Assembly: GCA_019279435.1 (NCBI GenBank)
Contig: JAAALK010000086.1
Coordinates: 19,017,913-19,081,912 of the forward strand
Reading direction: 5' to 3'
Source: Zizania palustris
Lineage: Eukaryota; Streptophyta; Magnoliopsida; Poales; Poaceae
DNA: 64,000 nt
Shown here: positions 46,180 through 58,917 of the stretch, piece after piece
Layout: each line of letters opens with the position of its first letter
Position numbering within the stretch: position 1 is the first letter of the stretch
The notes under the pieces: model-generated
Told to the model about the DNA's origin: nothing
The model's input: only the letters and a program-made list of their open reading frames with translations
Databases searched by the model: none
Program-made: the position numbers and the translations under genes

Positions 46180-46965
46180 TCGATATTTTATAAAAAGTCA
46201 ATATACAAATGCTTTTGAACCCGAAGCATGCATTAAACAACTAACTTGAACATGAAGCTAGGAGAAAACCATCTATTCTCGAAAAGCAAATGCAACTAAT
46301 AGGCTTAAAATGCAGTAAGAAAAACGTACCATAATAATCTTAGATACTTTACGAAAAATCAATATACAAATGTTTTTGAACCCGAAGCATGTACTAATAG
46401 CATTTCCAAAGGTATTTCTAAAATTTGACTCCTTATATGGTATGTTGAGATTCTTTTTAGAGATGCAAATCACTTTAAATAGATTTTTCTCTAATAGAAT
46501 CCATAAAATTGAGTTTGTGTCTATGCTCGCTACTTATAGGGAGAGAAAGAATTGATTTTAGATAATCATCATTTTTGAGAGTTATTTAGAGTATCTGTTG
46601 AATTGATTTTTTTATTGTAACCCCAAAATTTTAGAGAATGAAACTTTTTAGAACTTTCCTCGAGATGCTCTAATTAACCAACTTAAACTTAGAGCTAGAA
46701 AAAACCACCCGTTTAAAAAACAAATGCAACTGATGAGCTTAAAAAACACGTAAAAACATGGTAAGAAAAACCCACTATAATAGTTTAGATACCTTACCAA
46801 AAATAATTTTGCATATATTTTTAAACTCAAAACGTGTAATTACCCACAAACTCGAACTTAAAGCTAAGATAAAACCATTTGTTCTAGAAAAACAAATGCA
46901 GCCAATGAGCTTAAAAACAAGGAGAAAAAACGGTAAGAAAAAGCTACAGGTTACAAGAAAATATA
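46180..46965. repeat. About 165-bp tandem array, three units, broken by a MITE-like insert
   Basis: The blocks AATCAATATACAAATG-TTTTGAACCCGAAGCATG, AAAACCA-CTATTCT, AAACAAATGCAACT-ATGAGCTTAAAA and GGTAAGAAAAA recur in order. Unit 1 runs from about 46190, unit 2 from about 46351, and unit 3 from about 46798 to 46965. Unit 2 is interrupted by 46396-46672. The units are clearly diverged. Confidence 0.75.
46396..46672. mobile_element. MITE-like insertion inside the array
   Basis: The insert runs from AATAGCATTTCCAAAGG to a right end which in reverse complement reads TTAGAGCATCTCGAGG, the same terminal style as 22062-22719. Removing it restores a continuous array unit. TAA-like flanks. Confidence 0.6.
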
Positions 46966-46989
46966 AAAAAACTCGCACGCGTGATGCGT

Positions 46990-47305
46990 AGCTTCATGTG
47001 CCCGGGCACGCGAATCCACCCGACCTACTAATCCAACTCCCATTCCCCCTCCCTATTCCTTCCTCTATTCCAACCTCGCATCCCACCACACCGCACCCTC
47101 CCCTCCCTCCCCTTCCCTTCCCTTCCCCTCCCCTCCGGCCTCCACTCGCCTCCGCCTCGAATCGGCTCAGGCGCTTCGCCACACGGGCCCGATTGCTTCC
47201 TCCTCGTGGTGGGCGCCGCTCCGATCCGCCCGATCCGCGCTGCTCCTAGGGCTCCGGCGCGCGGCGAGCGGAGTCGGAGGCGGAGGCGGAGGCGGCGAGG
47301 CGGCG
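46990..47305 (+). promoter_or_regulatory. ARIADNE gene promoter and 5' UTR with CT-rich tract
   Basis: The sequence changes abruptly from AT-rich to GC-rich at about 47000. A pyrimidine tract of CCCTCC/CTTCCC repeats spans about 47040-47140, of the kind called Y patches in plant core promoters and 5' UTRs. No clear TATA box is present. The ATG at 47306 follows GGCGGCG. Confidence 0.6.
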
Positions 47306-50300
47306 ATGGACTCCGAGGACGACATGCTCGACGCGAACGACTCCGCCGACGAGGACTTCTACAGCGGCGGGGAGGCCGGCCTCGCCAGCAGCGACGACGG
47401 CGACGGCGACTACGACTTCGCCGACCACGACTCCGACGATTCCGCCGAGCTCCTCTCGCACCGGCAGCAGGTGATCTCGGTTCCCGCCTGCGGGCGAGGC
47501 GTGCTTGGAATGGCCGGGGTGGGGACCTAGCGTGTGGTCTGATCTCTCGGTTCGGGAATGCTGGAGATTGCAGTATCGTGAATCTATTGGACCGATGAGA
47601 TGGTTGCTCCCATGCTGCACGCTTAAGCTTCGTTGTTTAGTGGAATGTGATGTAGCCTGGGAGAATGGTATTGCATTGGCTGTCATCCCTAATGAATGTG
47701 TCTATGCTAGCTAGGACCTTCCTGAAATATTTATATATTTATGCATTCATTTGACAGATAAAATATATGTTGGCCACAATATACCTTGTACTTTTTCATT
47801 AACAACTAATTGTTGTTCCATAAGGCAGATGCAAAATAAATTATAAGATTAATGGCTATCACAAACAATGATGGGAATTTTGGGAAAGATGTAATCTGTC
47901 ATTTCCCACCAAAGTTTATCCGCTGGGAGATGCGCTAAATGAAGGAAACTTCTGTCCTACTAGTAAATGCCAGATTATATCATGCATTGCTCATGTAGTT
48001 TTTGAAGCTCATAAAAGTTTTGGATGAACTGCATGGGAAAATGATCTTGCTTTATCTGTTTCTCTGAGTGTACTCTTTTTTTTTTTATGTCTTGACACAT
48101 CGTTATTTGGTGTGGAGGGACATGGTGAACTGGAATAGGGGACATAGTAGTTCACTCTGTAGTTACCTTTGGATTATTGATATTTGGTCTGGTTATGGCA
48201 ATTTGTTAAACATATGCCATGAAGTAAACACTTTAGTTTCTACTTTGTTTATCTAGGAAGTATGTACATTGTTTTCTGTGACCTATCAATCAACTAATTA
48301 GATACTAAGTGCTATGTTTACTCACATACATTTTTACCAAGATTTAGTTCTAACTGGTTGTAGACAGTCGGATTTATTGCTAGCTAGGATATTGATTTAT
48401 TGTGTGGGTGCTTGATAGTGAAGGTTTTGTTTTTAAAAGGGACAATTGTGTGTTTGCCACGAAGTTCGTTGTCGTGTTCTCAAATGCCACGAAGTTGATA
48501 TCGTTTGCAATTTTGCCACAAAGTTGATTGAATGGTTGCAGATTTGCCCCATTGCCCATTTTCATCAAGATTTAATCATTTTCTACATTTTTAAAAATTT
48601 GAATCCCCGTTCTACCCTTCCTTCAACCCCTTCAAGTAGGGGCTCGGGGTGGAGTCGCGCGAGGCCGGTAGCAGAGGGTCTCGGCACCGGCGGTGGAGGC
48701 AGGGGGCGGCGGCAGAGCAGCACGGGGCCACGGTGGAGGGGCTTAGGGCTGGTGGCACGGCGCGGACCTGGCGGCAGATACGTGCGAGACGGCGGAGGGA
48801 ATCGGGACCGACGGCAAAGCGGCTCGGGGCCGACAAAGGGGCACGGGGGTCGGCGGTGGAGGAGCTCGAAGCCAACGGAGGGGCATGGGGGGCTGGCGGC
48901 GGAGGAGATCGAGGCTGTAGGAGAGGCGCGGGGGGCCAGCGACAGAGGAGCTCGAGGCGAATGGAGGGGCTCGGGGCCGGTGTTGTCTTCGGTTCGGTGA
49001 AACATGAAAGAACAGGCAGGGATAGAATGGGAATTTGCAAAATAGAAAAACAAAAAACAATTAAAATAGAATGAAAATGGATAGTGGGGGTAAATCTGCA
49101 ACCCATTCGATAAACTTTGTGGCAAAATTGCAAATGACATTAACTTCGTGGCATTTGAGAACACGACAACGAACTTGTGGCAAACGAGCAATTGTCCCTT
49201 TTTAAAAGGACCAAAATTGCGGATAACAGGTTTTGTGTCAGTACATTGTCTAGTAGCCTTCCTGAATTGACATATTTCCTAACTAAGCTTCTATGGTTCC
49301 AATTTGTTTCCATTCCTTGTTTCATCCGCACCAGTGCGCCACTGAGCAGATTGCTCGCTACCATCAAAGCCTTCCAAATGAACTTGATGTCCAGGTCTCC
49401 ATTGGTGATGAGTTTTGTCCATTGCCCAGCTGACCACCCTTGCCACAAGTTGCTGGCACCCTGCTGACTTTACTCTGCCTTTGAACATAGGCAAGTCAAG
49501 AATTGTTGCACCCTCTGCCTGCCCATTAAAATCACCTTCTGGCCCTCTGTTTGTCACTTTGTTGAGGATGTCTCATGTGGCTGGCCCCGCTATATCTTGC
49601 CCGCTGCTGACCAGATTATAGTCTAAGGAATTTTTATGGCCTTTCACAATTGATCATTCTGTTTAGGTATAAGGAATGTTCTATGAGGAACAAAAGAATA
49701 GTATTAGATCATTTAGATGTTACCATTAATTGCTGAAGTACATCGTTTTTATGTTTCAAGTTTTCCAAGCATGAAAGCTTACTAAATCAATTATTTGTCC
49801 ATAAAGCCAGACTTCATTCGAACATCTTTCAGACCTTCTCATACAAGTTATATTATTCCCAAAAGAAACCTGGAAAGATGACAAGCTACCGCCAGGGAAA
49901 CTTGGTCTTTGCACAATACAAGCTAAAAGAAAAATCACAGATCCACATTTTGAACATAATTTTTTGGAAAAGGCTTGTTGTGGCAAACGATCAATGATCT
50001 GTAATTAATGTGCTAGGTTTTGATGGGAATGATATCCTTTTGATGTTTAGAATTCAAAAGATGTTGTATTGCTGCAAAAGACATGCTGTTTTGATTTTTG
50101 ATTATTTTTGTGGCAATAATTGAAATTTAATTGTTTTAGGGCATCTAATGCTATGCAGTTATGTGTGTTTTTTTGGTTGCTTATTCGACCTCCATACCAT
50201 TCTGTTCTTACGGGCACTCACTTGTTTCTGTACCTCAGCAAAATTACAGTATATTAAGTGAAGATGATATACAACACCATCAGGAGGATGATATAAACAG

Positions 50301-53300
50301 GGTCTCAACTGTTCTTTCAATTTTGAAGTCAGAAGCATGTGTTCTTCTTCGCAACTATAACTGGTAATAGCCATTCCCTGCCTTAAATTTGTTGCATCAT
50401 ATACTCTTGTAATTTGTTCTCTCTTTTTTGGTCATGTCTTTGATTCCCATACCTCTGATAATTTATCCTTGTTCATGTTATATTTCTGTATTGGCATAAT
50501 TTTGGGCATGTTATTTATAATCAAAGTGCTGTAAATTAAGCTTACAGGGCTGTGATTTGGAATATTATTCACAATGCTTTAGCCCATTAATGCAATATAT
50601 TATATAACCTGTAGAAAGTTGATTACTTAATACTTATTGCCCTACTTCATTTGTCATTGTCATCTGGAAACAGAGCACAAGGTATCCATACATCATTTGT
50701 TTTCTTTCTCCCTCCACAGGAGTGTTAGTAAGGTGCATGATGAATGGTTTGCTGATGAAGAACATGTTCGTAAGGTTGTTGGTTTGCTGGAAAAGCGTAT
50801 GGAAATACCAAATGACAGAGAAGTATGCATTTGCCTTATTAGTTAAACAATTAAATTTATGTGGGTGTACAAACAGTTTTGAGCTGCAAAAAGTTATTAA
50901 CTTCTTGTGCTGACCCAGTCCCCCCTTATAGGGTGAGTAGTAGATGGCGCGAAATTTTATTTAACTAGCATATATAATTACAAACAAGTGTACCACAACC
51001 ACTCCTTAGGTTTTCTCTAATCCAGGCTTCTATAGACTACAATGTTGCTGCCTGGTATCCTTAGCAGTTGCATGACTGCAAGCTAGGATTGTTAGGGGAA
51101 AAAAGCTGAGTATTATGCTTGTGTTATTGGCTTATTGCTGGTTTGCAGTACATATGCATTTTCACTCAATTTGTCTGCACTGTACATTTTTTGAGGTTAC
51201 CTGTACTGTACATTGTGATTTCTGAACAAAATGTGCATCTGACATTGTATTTTATTCTATCTTGATTGCTTTTATCCAAGATTTTACTTAGAACACTTGA
51301 TTACCATGATTTTTTCAATACTTATATGCCTTTTTCACTTAACAACAGTTGACATGTGGAATTTGTTTCGAAAGTTGCCCTCGTACGTCAATGAGTGCTG
51401 CTGCATGTGGCCATCCTTTCTGTGGTGCATGTTGGAGAGGTTTGCTGAAATGTTTCTGTCTTATCAACCTCAGATTGATTATATTTTTTGGGAATCACCA
51501 CTTCCTCTTCATAGTACACATTGAAATAAAACACGACAACTGCTCTTTCACCAGTCTTATACTGAGGTTGTGATAGTTAAGTCCATCTCTTATGCGACAT
51601 CATTTTGTCTACAAGACCGCTACCATTTTTAAATTCTTGCTGATGTTGTCATTTCTGCCAAATATTTTTTCCAAATGTTCTTGTGACTGATGCCATTGTT
51701 TCATACAGAGCTTGAGTAAAAAAAGTCACAATGCTTAACTTCTTTGATTTAATTAGCCTCTAAATTTTTGCCACTTACCAATCACAGTTCTTCAAATTTG
51801 TTGGATCTGTTAAATATTTCAAGTAACCTAGATTCCAATTAGTTGACTAAGCATTTATATTAATATTTGACCTTCCTGCAAGATTTGTGATATCTCTACA
51901 TTACATGTGGATTTTTTCCTAATTAGAAAAATGGACCCCTCAGTGTTTTTCATCACACAAACAATTTTCCATAAAAGAAGAAACTTTGCCGCCTTTTCTT
52001 TTCTTGTCGGAAATACACATTGAATCAGCTAGGAGCCAGACTTTTTTCTGTTTCTCTTTTCAAGCTTTTGCACACCTTTGTTATGTAATTCAAGTATTTC
52101 TTGGAAGCAATTCAGTAATTCACTTCAAAACAATTTTAAGCATTTATCTCTGTTCATTATACTACTGATTAAATTTTTGCTGTTGAATTGACAGGTTACA
52201 TTAGCACTTCTATAAATGATGGTCCGGGATGCTTGATGTTGAGATGTCCTGATCCAACTTGTGCTGCTGTTGTTGGACAAGATATGGTCAATTCACTGGC
52301 CGATGACGAGGATAGGGAAAAGTATGGGCGATATTTGCGCAGATCTTACATTGAAGATAATAGAAAGGTGAGTTGATCATAATACAATGAATAAATTATA
52401 ATCTGCATTCTGCATATCTGCCACTTAGATTTATTTTATGTTTTATCATGTAAACAAACCATATTTCTTGTTTTTGTTTCTACTTTTTCCCCTAAAATGA
52501 AGTCAACTCCTCATCTGTATCTTGAATTATTCTTTCCATATTTCTCTACATTTGGTCAATTCTTATGTTTTATTATTTATTTATATATTGTAAGCATATA
52601 TTCATTAAATTCATTTCTGTTTGGAACAGACAAAATGGTGTCCAGCACCTGGATGTGAATATGCTGTAGAATTTGTTATGGGAAGTGGCAGCTATGATGT
52701 GAACTGCAACTGTTCATATGGCTTTTGTTGGAATGTGAGTACTTGGCTGCCATTTCATTTATTGTGATCAGAAGAACATAAATCATTTGAAATAAATTTG
52801 CAGTGCACTGAGGAAGCTCATCGTCCGGTCGACTGTGCAACTGTTTCAAAATGGATCCTCAAGAACAGTGCAGAGTCTGAGAATATGAACTGGTATAATC
52901 AGAATAGTGCACCTTTTATACTAGTAATGGTGACAAATTTATTATTCTAAATTTTGAATTATATTATTTTCAATACTGTCATGATGTCAATCAATTAACA
53001 TTTTGGGGGTGGTTGTGGTTTAACGATCATCCTTGATGTTCCAGTTGGGTTCTCTATGTCCTGTTGTTTATCAAGCCAGTGGTCAGATTGGAGGGGGCGA
53101 GAAATGGTTTAATGCTTTTTTCGTTCTGCTTAACTCAAGCATATTGTACCATCCATTACATATATAGCCAGTGGCCACTGGGTGTCTAGAAACTAAAACT
53201 AAGTCTCACAGACAGGCTAGGCCCATCAGGTGACTCATGCTGGCCAAGCAGGCTGTGCAACAGGGTGCCTCACCCATGCCATATGCCATGAGCAATATCT

Positions 53301-56300
53301 TATCTGTTAGTAGCATGCCTATTTTATGCAGTCATGTACTCATGAGAAGGGAAGCAAGATATGAATCAAAGATCCTTTAGTTCATCTATCTCCCTGCCTT
53401 TGTGGTGTGGCCATAGGGCTATCTAATCCTATCATGTAACATTAATTCATGTTTGAAAATTCTAAGAAGGTTAGTTATCCTGTTATTCCTTGCCAGTTTT
53501 GGAGATAATAATTATCCAAAGTTCCAAACATACCAAAAATGAAAAGCTTCTTAAATTAAGTTCATAACAGCAAATGGGTGGGGCCTGTTACAATAATGAG
53601 CAAACTACTCTAATCTTGGTTTGTTCAATTGCATTTTGATCTTCTGAAAATGTCATGGGCATGGACCTAGAGGCCAAAGTCCACAACCTAGCCCAATATA
53701 GGGCATGAACCAGATGATATCTCTTTGATCTGTTTACTATATAACAATAACGGAACAGTATTGCTTACAAAAAGGATTCTATCTATAATCGATTGAAATA
53801 AAGGGTCTTCCTTTGTGGTGATAAATTTCCTACTTACCACATGGTACTGTAGAAACTAGCAACAGTTTAAGATCTTTTTAGTTTAGAGACAAGATTAGGT
53901 TTCTTATTATAGAGGTAAGATTAGATTGAATTGTAATTAATTTCCTAGATTTTAGAGATTAGATTATTGAGAGTCTAGTCATACCATCTATATAAGGATG
54001 GGTTGTATCACTATTTCATGAAGCAATGAAGAATTAGTCTAATCTCTCCCCAAGATTCATCATCCCAGTCTAAAGCCCTCTCATCCCTAGCAGCCGCCGC
54101 CACCCAGTTGTTGTCTTGGCGGTGTTTATTCCGTCATGAATTTGGTTCATGACAGAAAACTTTGTCCTATCTCATGTCAATTTGGTTGTGGTTTGGGCCA
54201 TGCACCCAAAAAAGCTTAGTTTCACTATTTTGTTGCCTCATAATTTTCTGAATTACCAATATTTGGACTTGATTTCCCAGTAGGAGCCTCTCCTACTGGT
54301 TTTCCCGTCAAGAAATATTTGGACTTGATTCCTTTGAAAAAAGTTATGTAGTTGCATGATAAATCTAAATGATATAGTTATTTTTTTAGTACCAGTTTTT
54401 TCTTGTGTTAACTGTGTTGAACATTCTGTTGGTTGTGGTTTCAGGATTCTAGCTAATTCGAAGCCTTGTCCAAAGTGCAAGCGGCCGATTGAAAAAAACC
54501 AGGGATGCATGCACATTACATGCACACCTCCATGCAAATTTGAGTTTTGCTGGTATATAATCATCATTCACCGTATAAGGTCTTCATAGTACTTACAATC
54601 TGATGTGGACAATATGGTACTTGTCCTATATAACCCAGGTTGTGTCTTGGTCCATGGTCGGAGCATGGAGAGCGCACTGGTGGATTTTATGCTTGTAACC
54701 GTTATGAGTCAGCAAGGCAAGAAGGAGCGGTGCGGTTCTAATCTAAATGTTTACTTCATTATCTTTTGATTTGGTATTGTGCTTAATTTGTGCTACTTTG
54801 CACTGGTTACAGTACGATGAATGTGAAAGGAGAAGAGAAATGGCCAAGAACTCGCTTGAGAGATACACACATTATTATGAACGTTGGGCAGCCAATCAGT
54901 CGGTAAGTTATTGGTATAAGAAAAGTTACCTGAACAAAGTTTTATAGTTTAAGTAAGCAGGCAAAGGAATATATTTCCAATCGGTGCTTGAGAGGCTTCT
55001 GTTAGCTAGAACTATAGGGTGTGTTGACTTCTTTTTGGCAGATATTTTCAACACCATGTAAAGATAAGATGGTTGCCTTGCACCATAGACAATTAGGGAT
55101 GCAAGTCCTGTCCACTCATGGTACCCAACTACCCATTGACCCACTCTAACCGAAAAAATGCATTCTTGTATTTGCTGGTTCATATTGTGTATATACCAAA
55201 TGATCTAAAGGGGGTCATTAGGTAGGCACCCCACACCCATCGATCAACCCACCTGCATCCCTACTGACATGTTCTGTAGAAAGAAATATTGCTTCTTGAT
55301 TTTAGCCATTGAATTCGGTGAATAAACTTGTGGTTGTATTCAATGTTTGGTTCAGTGTTTAGGTCTTGTTTCTTGTAGAAAGTAATGTGCCTGTCTTATG
55401 GCCTGTAAAAACAACTTTCCTGGTTTCTTTATTGTCTTCTCTTCATGATGCAGTCAAGGCAAAAGGCACTAGGAGATCTGCTGAGTCTTCAGAATGATAA
55501 GGTATTTAAATATATCTCCACTATTATAATGTGTCAGTTTTATCCTTCCACCTTTTCTCCCTCAACCACACTGCAATGCCCTAACCACATCAGGCAACAC
55601 CCCACGCAGCCAAAAAACTCCACTCTTGAGCATGTGCAACTTCCTTCCACACGCCCACAAAAATGAAAAAAAGGAATCATAACAGAACAAACTCGTGATT
55701 TTCAAGTTGCCGGTTGCCATGCATCGAAAACAAACTATGTTTAGTCTTTATTTATGCATCAATGCATGCAACAATGAACAATGTATGGTGCCCAAAACAG
55801 AACACTGCAGCTACATGGTCCCATTTTCGAAGGTCCCAACAACAACAGAGAATGCAGGAAACTGTACCAAAAAAAAGAGACATGGCACCTAAAAATTGGT
55901 ATAAACCTGAGAGTGGCAAAACAGAACCACAATGGCATGAACATAATTACTATAAGGCTACAACTATACTATTTTTTGCAATATCTTATTGTGTTCATAC
56001 AAGGCTAGGTGATATGAAAGGTACGATTTGAATTTCTGTTGCAACACATGGTCACTCTGCTAGTGATACTTTATATTTCTCTCTTCCTTTTTATATCCAA
56101 TTTCATGCAAAAGGAATGAATCCATGTTTGGTGATGTACTAATTATTTAATACAGCTTGAAAAGTCTAGTGTGAAGTTCATATGTCCAGAACTAATACTA
56201 ACGGTGAAGTTCACAATTCTTTCTTCAGCTTGAAAAGTTAAGTGATACACAAAGCCAACCAGAATCACAGCTCAAGTTCATCATAGAGGCATGGTTACAG

Positions 56301-57185
56301 GTTAGTTCTCATTACCAACTTTAGTTCTCTCATAGGCCTCCCTGGTCTCTCATGAGTGGGTTTAATTTCAATGTGCAGATTGTTGAATGTAGGAGGGTAT
56401 TGAAGTGGACTTATGCCTATGGTTTTTACCTCCCAGAGCATGAGCATGCCAAAAGGCAGTTCTTTGAATATTTGCAAGGTTTGTAGTTTTGCTGTCCCAT
56501 AGTCAACATGTGCAAGCGCCAGTTACTTATGTGGTTTATTCTTGTTGCTTATTTATCTAGGTGAGGCAGAATCAGGTTTGGAGCGGCTGCATCAATGTGC
56601 AGAGAAAGAACTTCAAATATACCTTGAAGCAGAATCTCCCTCAAAGGATTTCAATGATTTCCGTACAAAGTTGGCTGGATTAACTAGGTACGGCAGTCTG
56701 ATTCTGTTTTTCATGTGGATGTTTCTTTTTGATTTGTTTCTATCCTTAATCAGATGCTTATACCCTGTGGAAAGTTCTTTTTGCTTGGTTTATTACTTTA
56801 TTCTTTTGATGCCGTGATCATTCCTAACCGTAAACAGATGAGCATTTAAGTTTCTTCTGTTGCTACTGTATCATCATTTGACTTTTTCCCTGTATTTTAC
56901 AGTGTGACTCGCAATTATTTTGAGAATCTTGTCCGGGCTTTGGAGACTGGATTAAATGATGTTGGACCTTCCACTAGCCATGGCACTAGCAGCAAGGGCA
57001 CAATTTCAAAGACTCTTGGTGGCAAAAGTAAGAGTGGCAAGAGCAGAGCATCCAGTACTAGCTCCAAAACAAGTGGCTCAAATCGAGCCGTCGATGAAAG
57101 CAACATTTGGGCGTGTGAACAGTGCACATTTGCTAACCCCAAATCTGCCAAAAACTGCCAGGCTTGTAACCACCAGCATCGATAG
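47306..57185 (+). CDS. E3 ubiquitin-protein ligase, ARIADNE family (RING-IBR-RING)
   Basis: Exons: 47306-47470, 50239-50363, 50720-50822, 51349-51439, 52195-52367, 52630-52734, 52804-52892, 54445-54552, 54639-54729, 54813-54902, 55454-55501, 56229-56300, 56379-56478, 56561-56687 and 56903-57185. All introns are GT-AG and the frame is open for 589 aa, close to Arabidopsis ARI7/ARI8 (about 560-570). The N-terminus is acidic (1-50). RING1 uses C134, C137, C151, H153, C156, C159, C179 and C184. The IBR spans about 200-265. RING2 begins at C292 and holds the expected catalytic cysteine C305 (NQGCMH), which accepts ubiquitin from an E2 before transfer to substrate. An Ariadne domain follows, then a RanBP2-type zinc finger at 565-589 (C567, C570, C581, C584). 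All key residues are present, so it should be active. Which ARI paralogue it is, and its substrates, cannot be told from this. Intron 1 carries a Pack-MULE-like insert and intron 7 a likely solo LTR. Confidence 0.95.
48439..49198. mobile_element. Pack-MULE-like Mutator element in ARIADNE intron 1
   Basis: The element is 760 bp, starting GGGACAATTG and ending CAATTGTCCC, with long terminal inverted repeats of about 115 bases. Blocks GTTCGTTGTCGTGTTCTCAA and TTTGCAATTTTGCCACAAAG are on both sides. A perfect 9-bp duplication TTTTTAAAA flanks it (48430-48438 and 49199-49207), diagnostic of Mutator-type insertion. The interior (about 48640-48990) is strikingly GC-rich against AT-rich intron, as expected for a captured gene fragment, but I cannot name the parent gene. 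No transposase. Confidence 0.9.
53848..54154 (+). mobile_element. Likely solo LTR in ARIADNE intron 7
   Basis: The insert runs from TGTAGAAACTAGC to GTTCATGACA, about 307 bp. Inside are CTATATAAGGATGGG (a TATA-like box) and then CAATGAAGAATTAGTC-type sequence and a GC-rich end, the order expected of a copia LTR. I could not find a clean target duplication, so the ends are uncertain. Confidence 0.45.
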
Positions 57186-57570
57186 CACTACATAATCCTT
57201 ATTTTAGATCTCGCCTCCATTGGTTGAGAAGCCTCTGGTCATACCCGGTGGAAAACAACATATGCAAAATTGTAGTTGTCACGGACCAGTTGAGCTTGCT
57301 GAAGTGAGGAGGTATTAGCAGAGAACCAGCATGCCGAGCAGATTTTGTCAATTCATGTCCAACAGTTGAGAACCTCTGGTCATATACAATTGTTTTATCA
57401 GCCGACGCTACCCTTGAGGCCTCGCTCATCATCCGGTTCATCCTGTATATAACTCTATAATGGTATCTGTAACTCTGTTTTTGTTCTATGGAATAGCGCG
57501 TACTAGCAGATGTGCGCCGCCAATGAACTGAGTTGCTGTAATGTTGTTGTAACCTTGTAATAATGAATTT
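57186..57570 (+). other. ARIADNE 3' UTR
   Basis: The sequence after the stop shows no other gene. TGTAACCTTGTAATAATGAATTTG at about 57549-57572 is a plausible plant poly(A) region (AATAAT with upstream TGTAA elements). The end is inferred. Confidence 0.55.
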
Positions 57571-58917
57571 GCAAAGTCTCGAGGAAGTTTATTCATCCTG
57601 TTCCAAAATGCCAAGAGAACGTTCGATTCAAGCAAATGCTGCGAATCAGGCCAACGTTACGAGTTCCATCTTTTGGGAGGGGATTCCTCTTATGTGAAAT
57701 ATGGTTTCCTTTTGCAAATGGGTTAATTGCATCTATTATGCTACCGTTATTTTCGAAATGCCATTATTATTTTCATATTGTTTTTTGTGCCATTACAATT
57801 TAGATTTTGTCACGTGAGAATCTTTCACTTATTGATTGCCCGCAGTGTTGTAAGGTTAAGTTTCAGAGTAAGAGGGCAGAGTAAGAAGGCATAGACATTT
57901 AACTGGGTTTTCTACAAGTGTCCAAACAATTTCTAGGTTAGAGTTTTTGTGTTTTTATTTCAGTGTTGTTTTGGCACACATTACCTTATTTTGTACTCAG
58001 TTTTGATGCTCTGTGCACACAATGATGATACTTATGCCTATTTTGATTGCATGCCGACTATGTGAAGTTCTTACGTGTGAAGTAATAGAAGTAGAATTAT
58101 TTTGGTGGTGAATAGGAAGATGTTGAGTGGACAGAGGTCAGCAGAAGCTCAGAGTGGAGGCAAGATTTCAAAAAAATTGAGTCTGGATATTTTTGAAGTG
58201 AAGCAACAGATAGTAGAGAGCTAAAGCAACAACTCTTACTAAGGAAAAATACAATTTTGCTTGCCTTAGTTGTAAGTGTCCTCATTGGCATTTTAGTTTG
58301 TGTACTTCTAAAGTGAACATGTGTTGTAATGTTATAACATTTTGTTAAAGTGTATTCGTTCTGTGTATGTTTGTGGTTTCTTTTCTAATGATATGACTGA
58401 AAATTAACATATCTCACAGATAGTAATTTCACGGCATGTAACTCTCACAACATGTAAATTTTAAATGTTTACATGTCGTTCACAGATAAAAACTAAGTTT
58501 ACAGACAAAACAGTTCACAGACATCACTGCTTCTAGCCACAAAACATAAGTCTGTCTCACATATAATTTTCACAGACAACTAAAATTAGTTCACAGACAA
58601 TTTTCACATATTACTCCACTCTCCATATGAAAATTACAAAGCAGTTCGCAGACAGTTCACAGACAAAACAGTTCACATATGAAACAGAACACAAGTCTCA
58701 CAATTTTCACATATTAAACAAAACATAAGTCTCACAGATTAAACGTATTAAACAATTCACAAGCATTACTCCACTCTCCATCATGGACATGGTTGTTCAC
58801 AAACATTACTCCACTCTCCATCACAGACACAATTACTCACATACACAATTGATCATAGACATAGTTGTTCATAGATACAATTGATCACATGCATTACAAT
58901 TGATGACATTTCTTAGC
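57571..58917. other. Intergenic; CACAGACA-rich stretch at 58420-58880
   Basis: No gene is supported. GGGTTAATTGCATCTATTATG at about 57719 and the following 100 bases look like a transposon end. From 58420 to 58880 the words TTCACAGACA, TCACAGA and CATTACTCCACTCTCCAT recur many times in an irregular array. Confidence 0.55.

Noticed and set aside
48446..49191. Overlapping open frames of 140-200 codons on both strands in ARIADNE intron 1
   Set aside because: They lie within the Pack-MULE-like insert and run through its terminal repeats. GC-rich composition alone explains them; no domain is recognisable.
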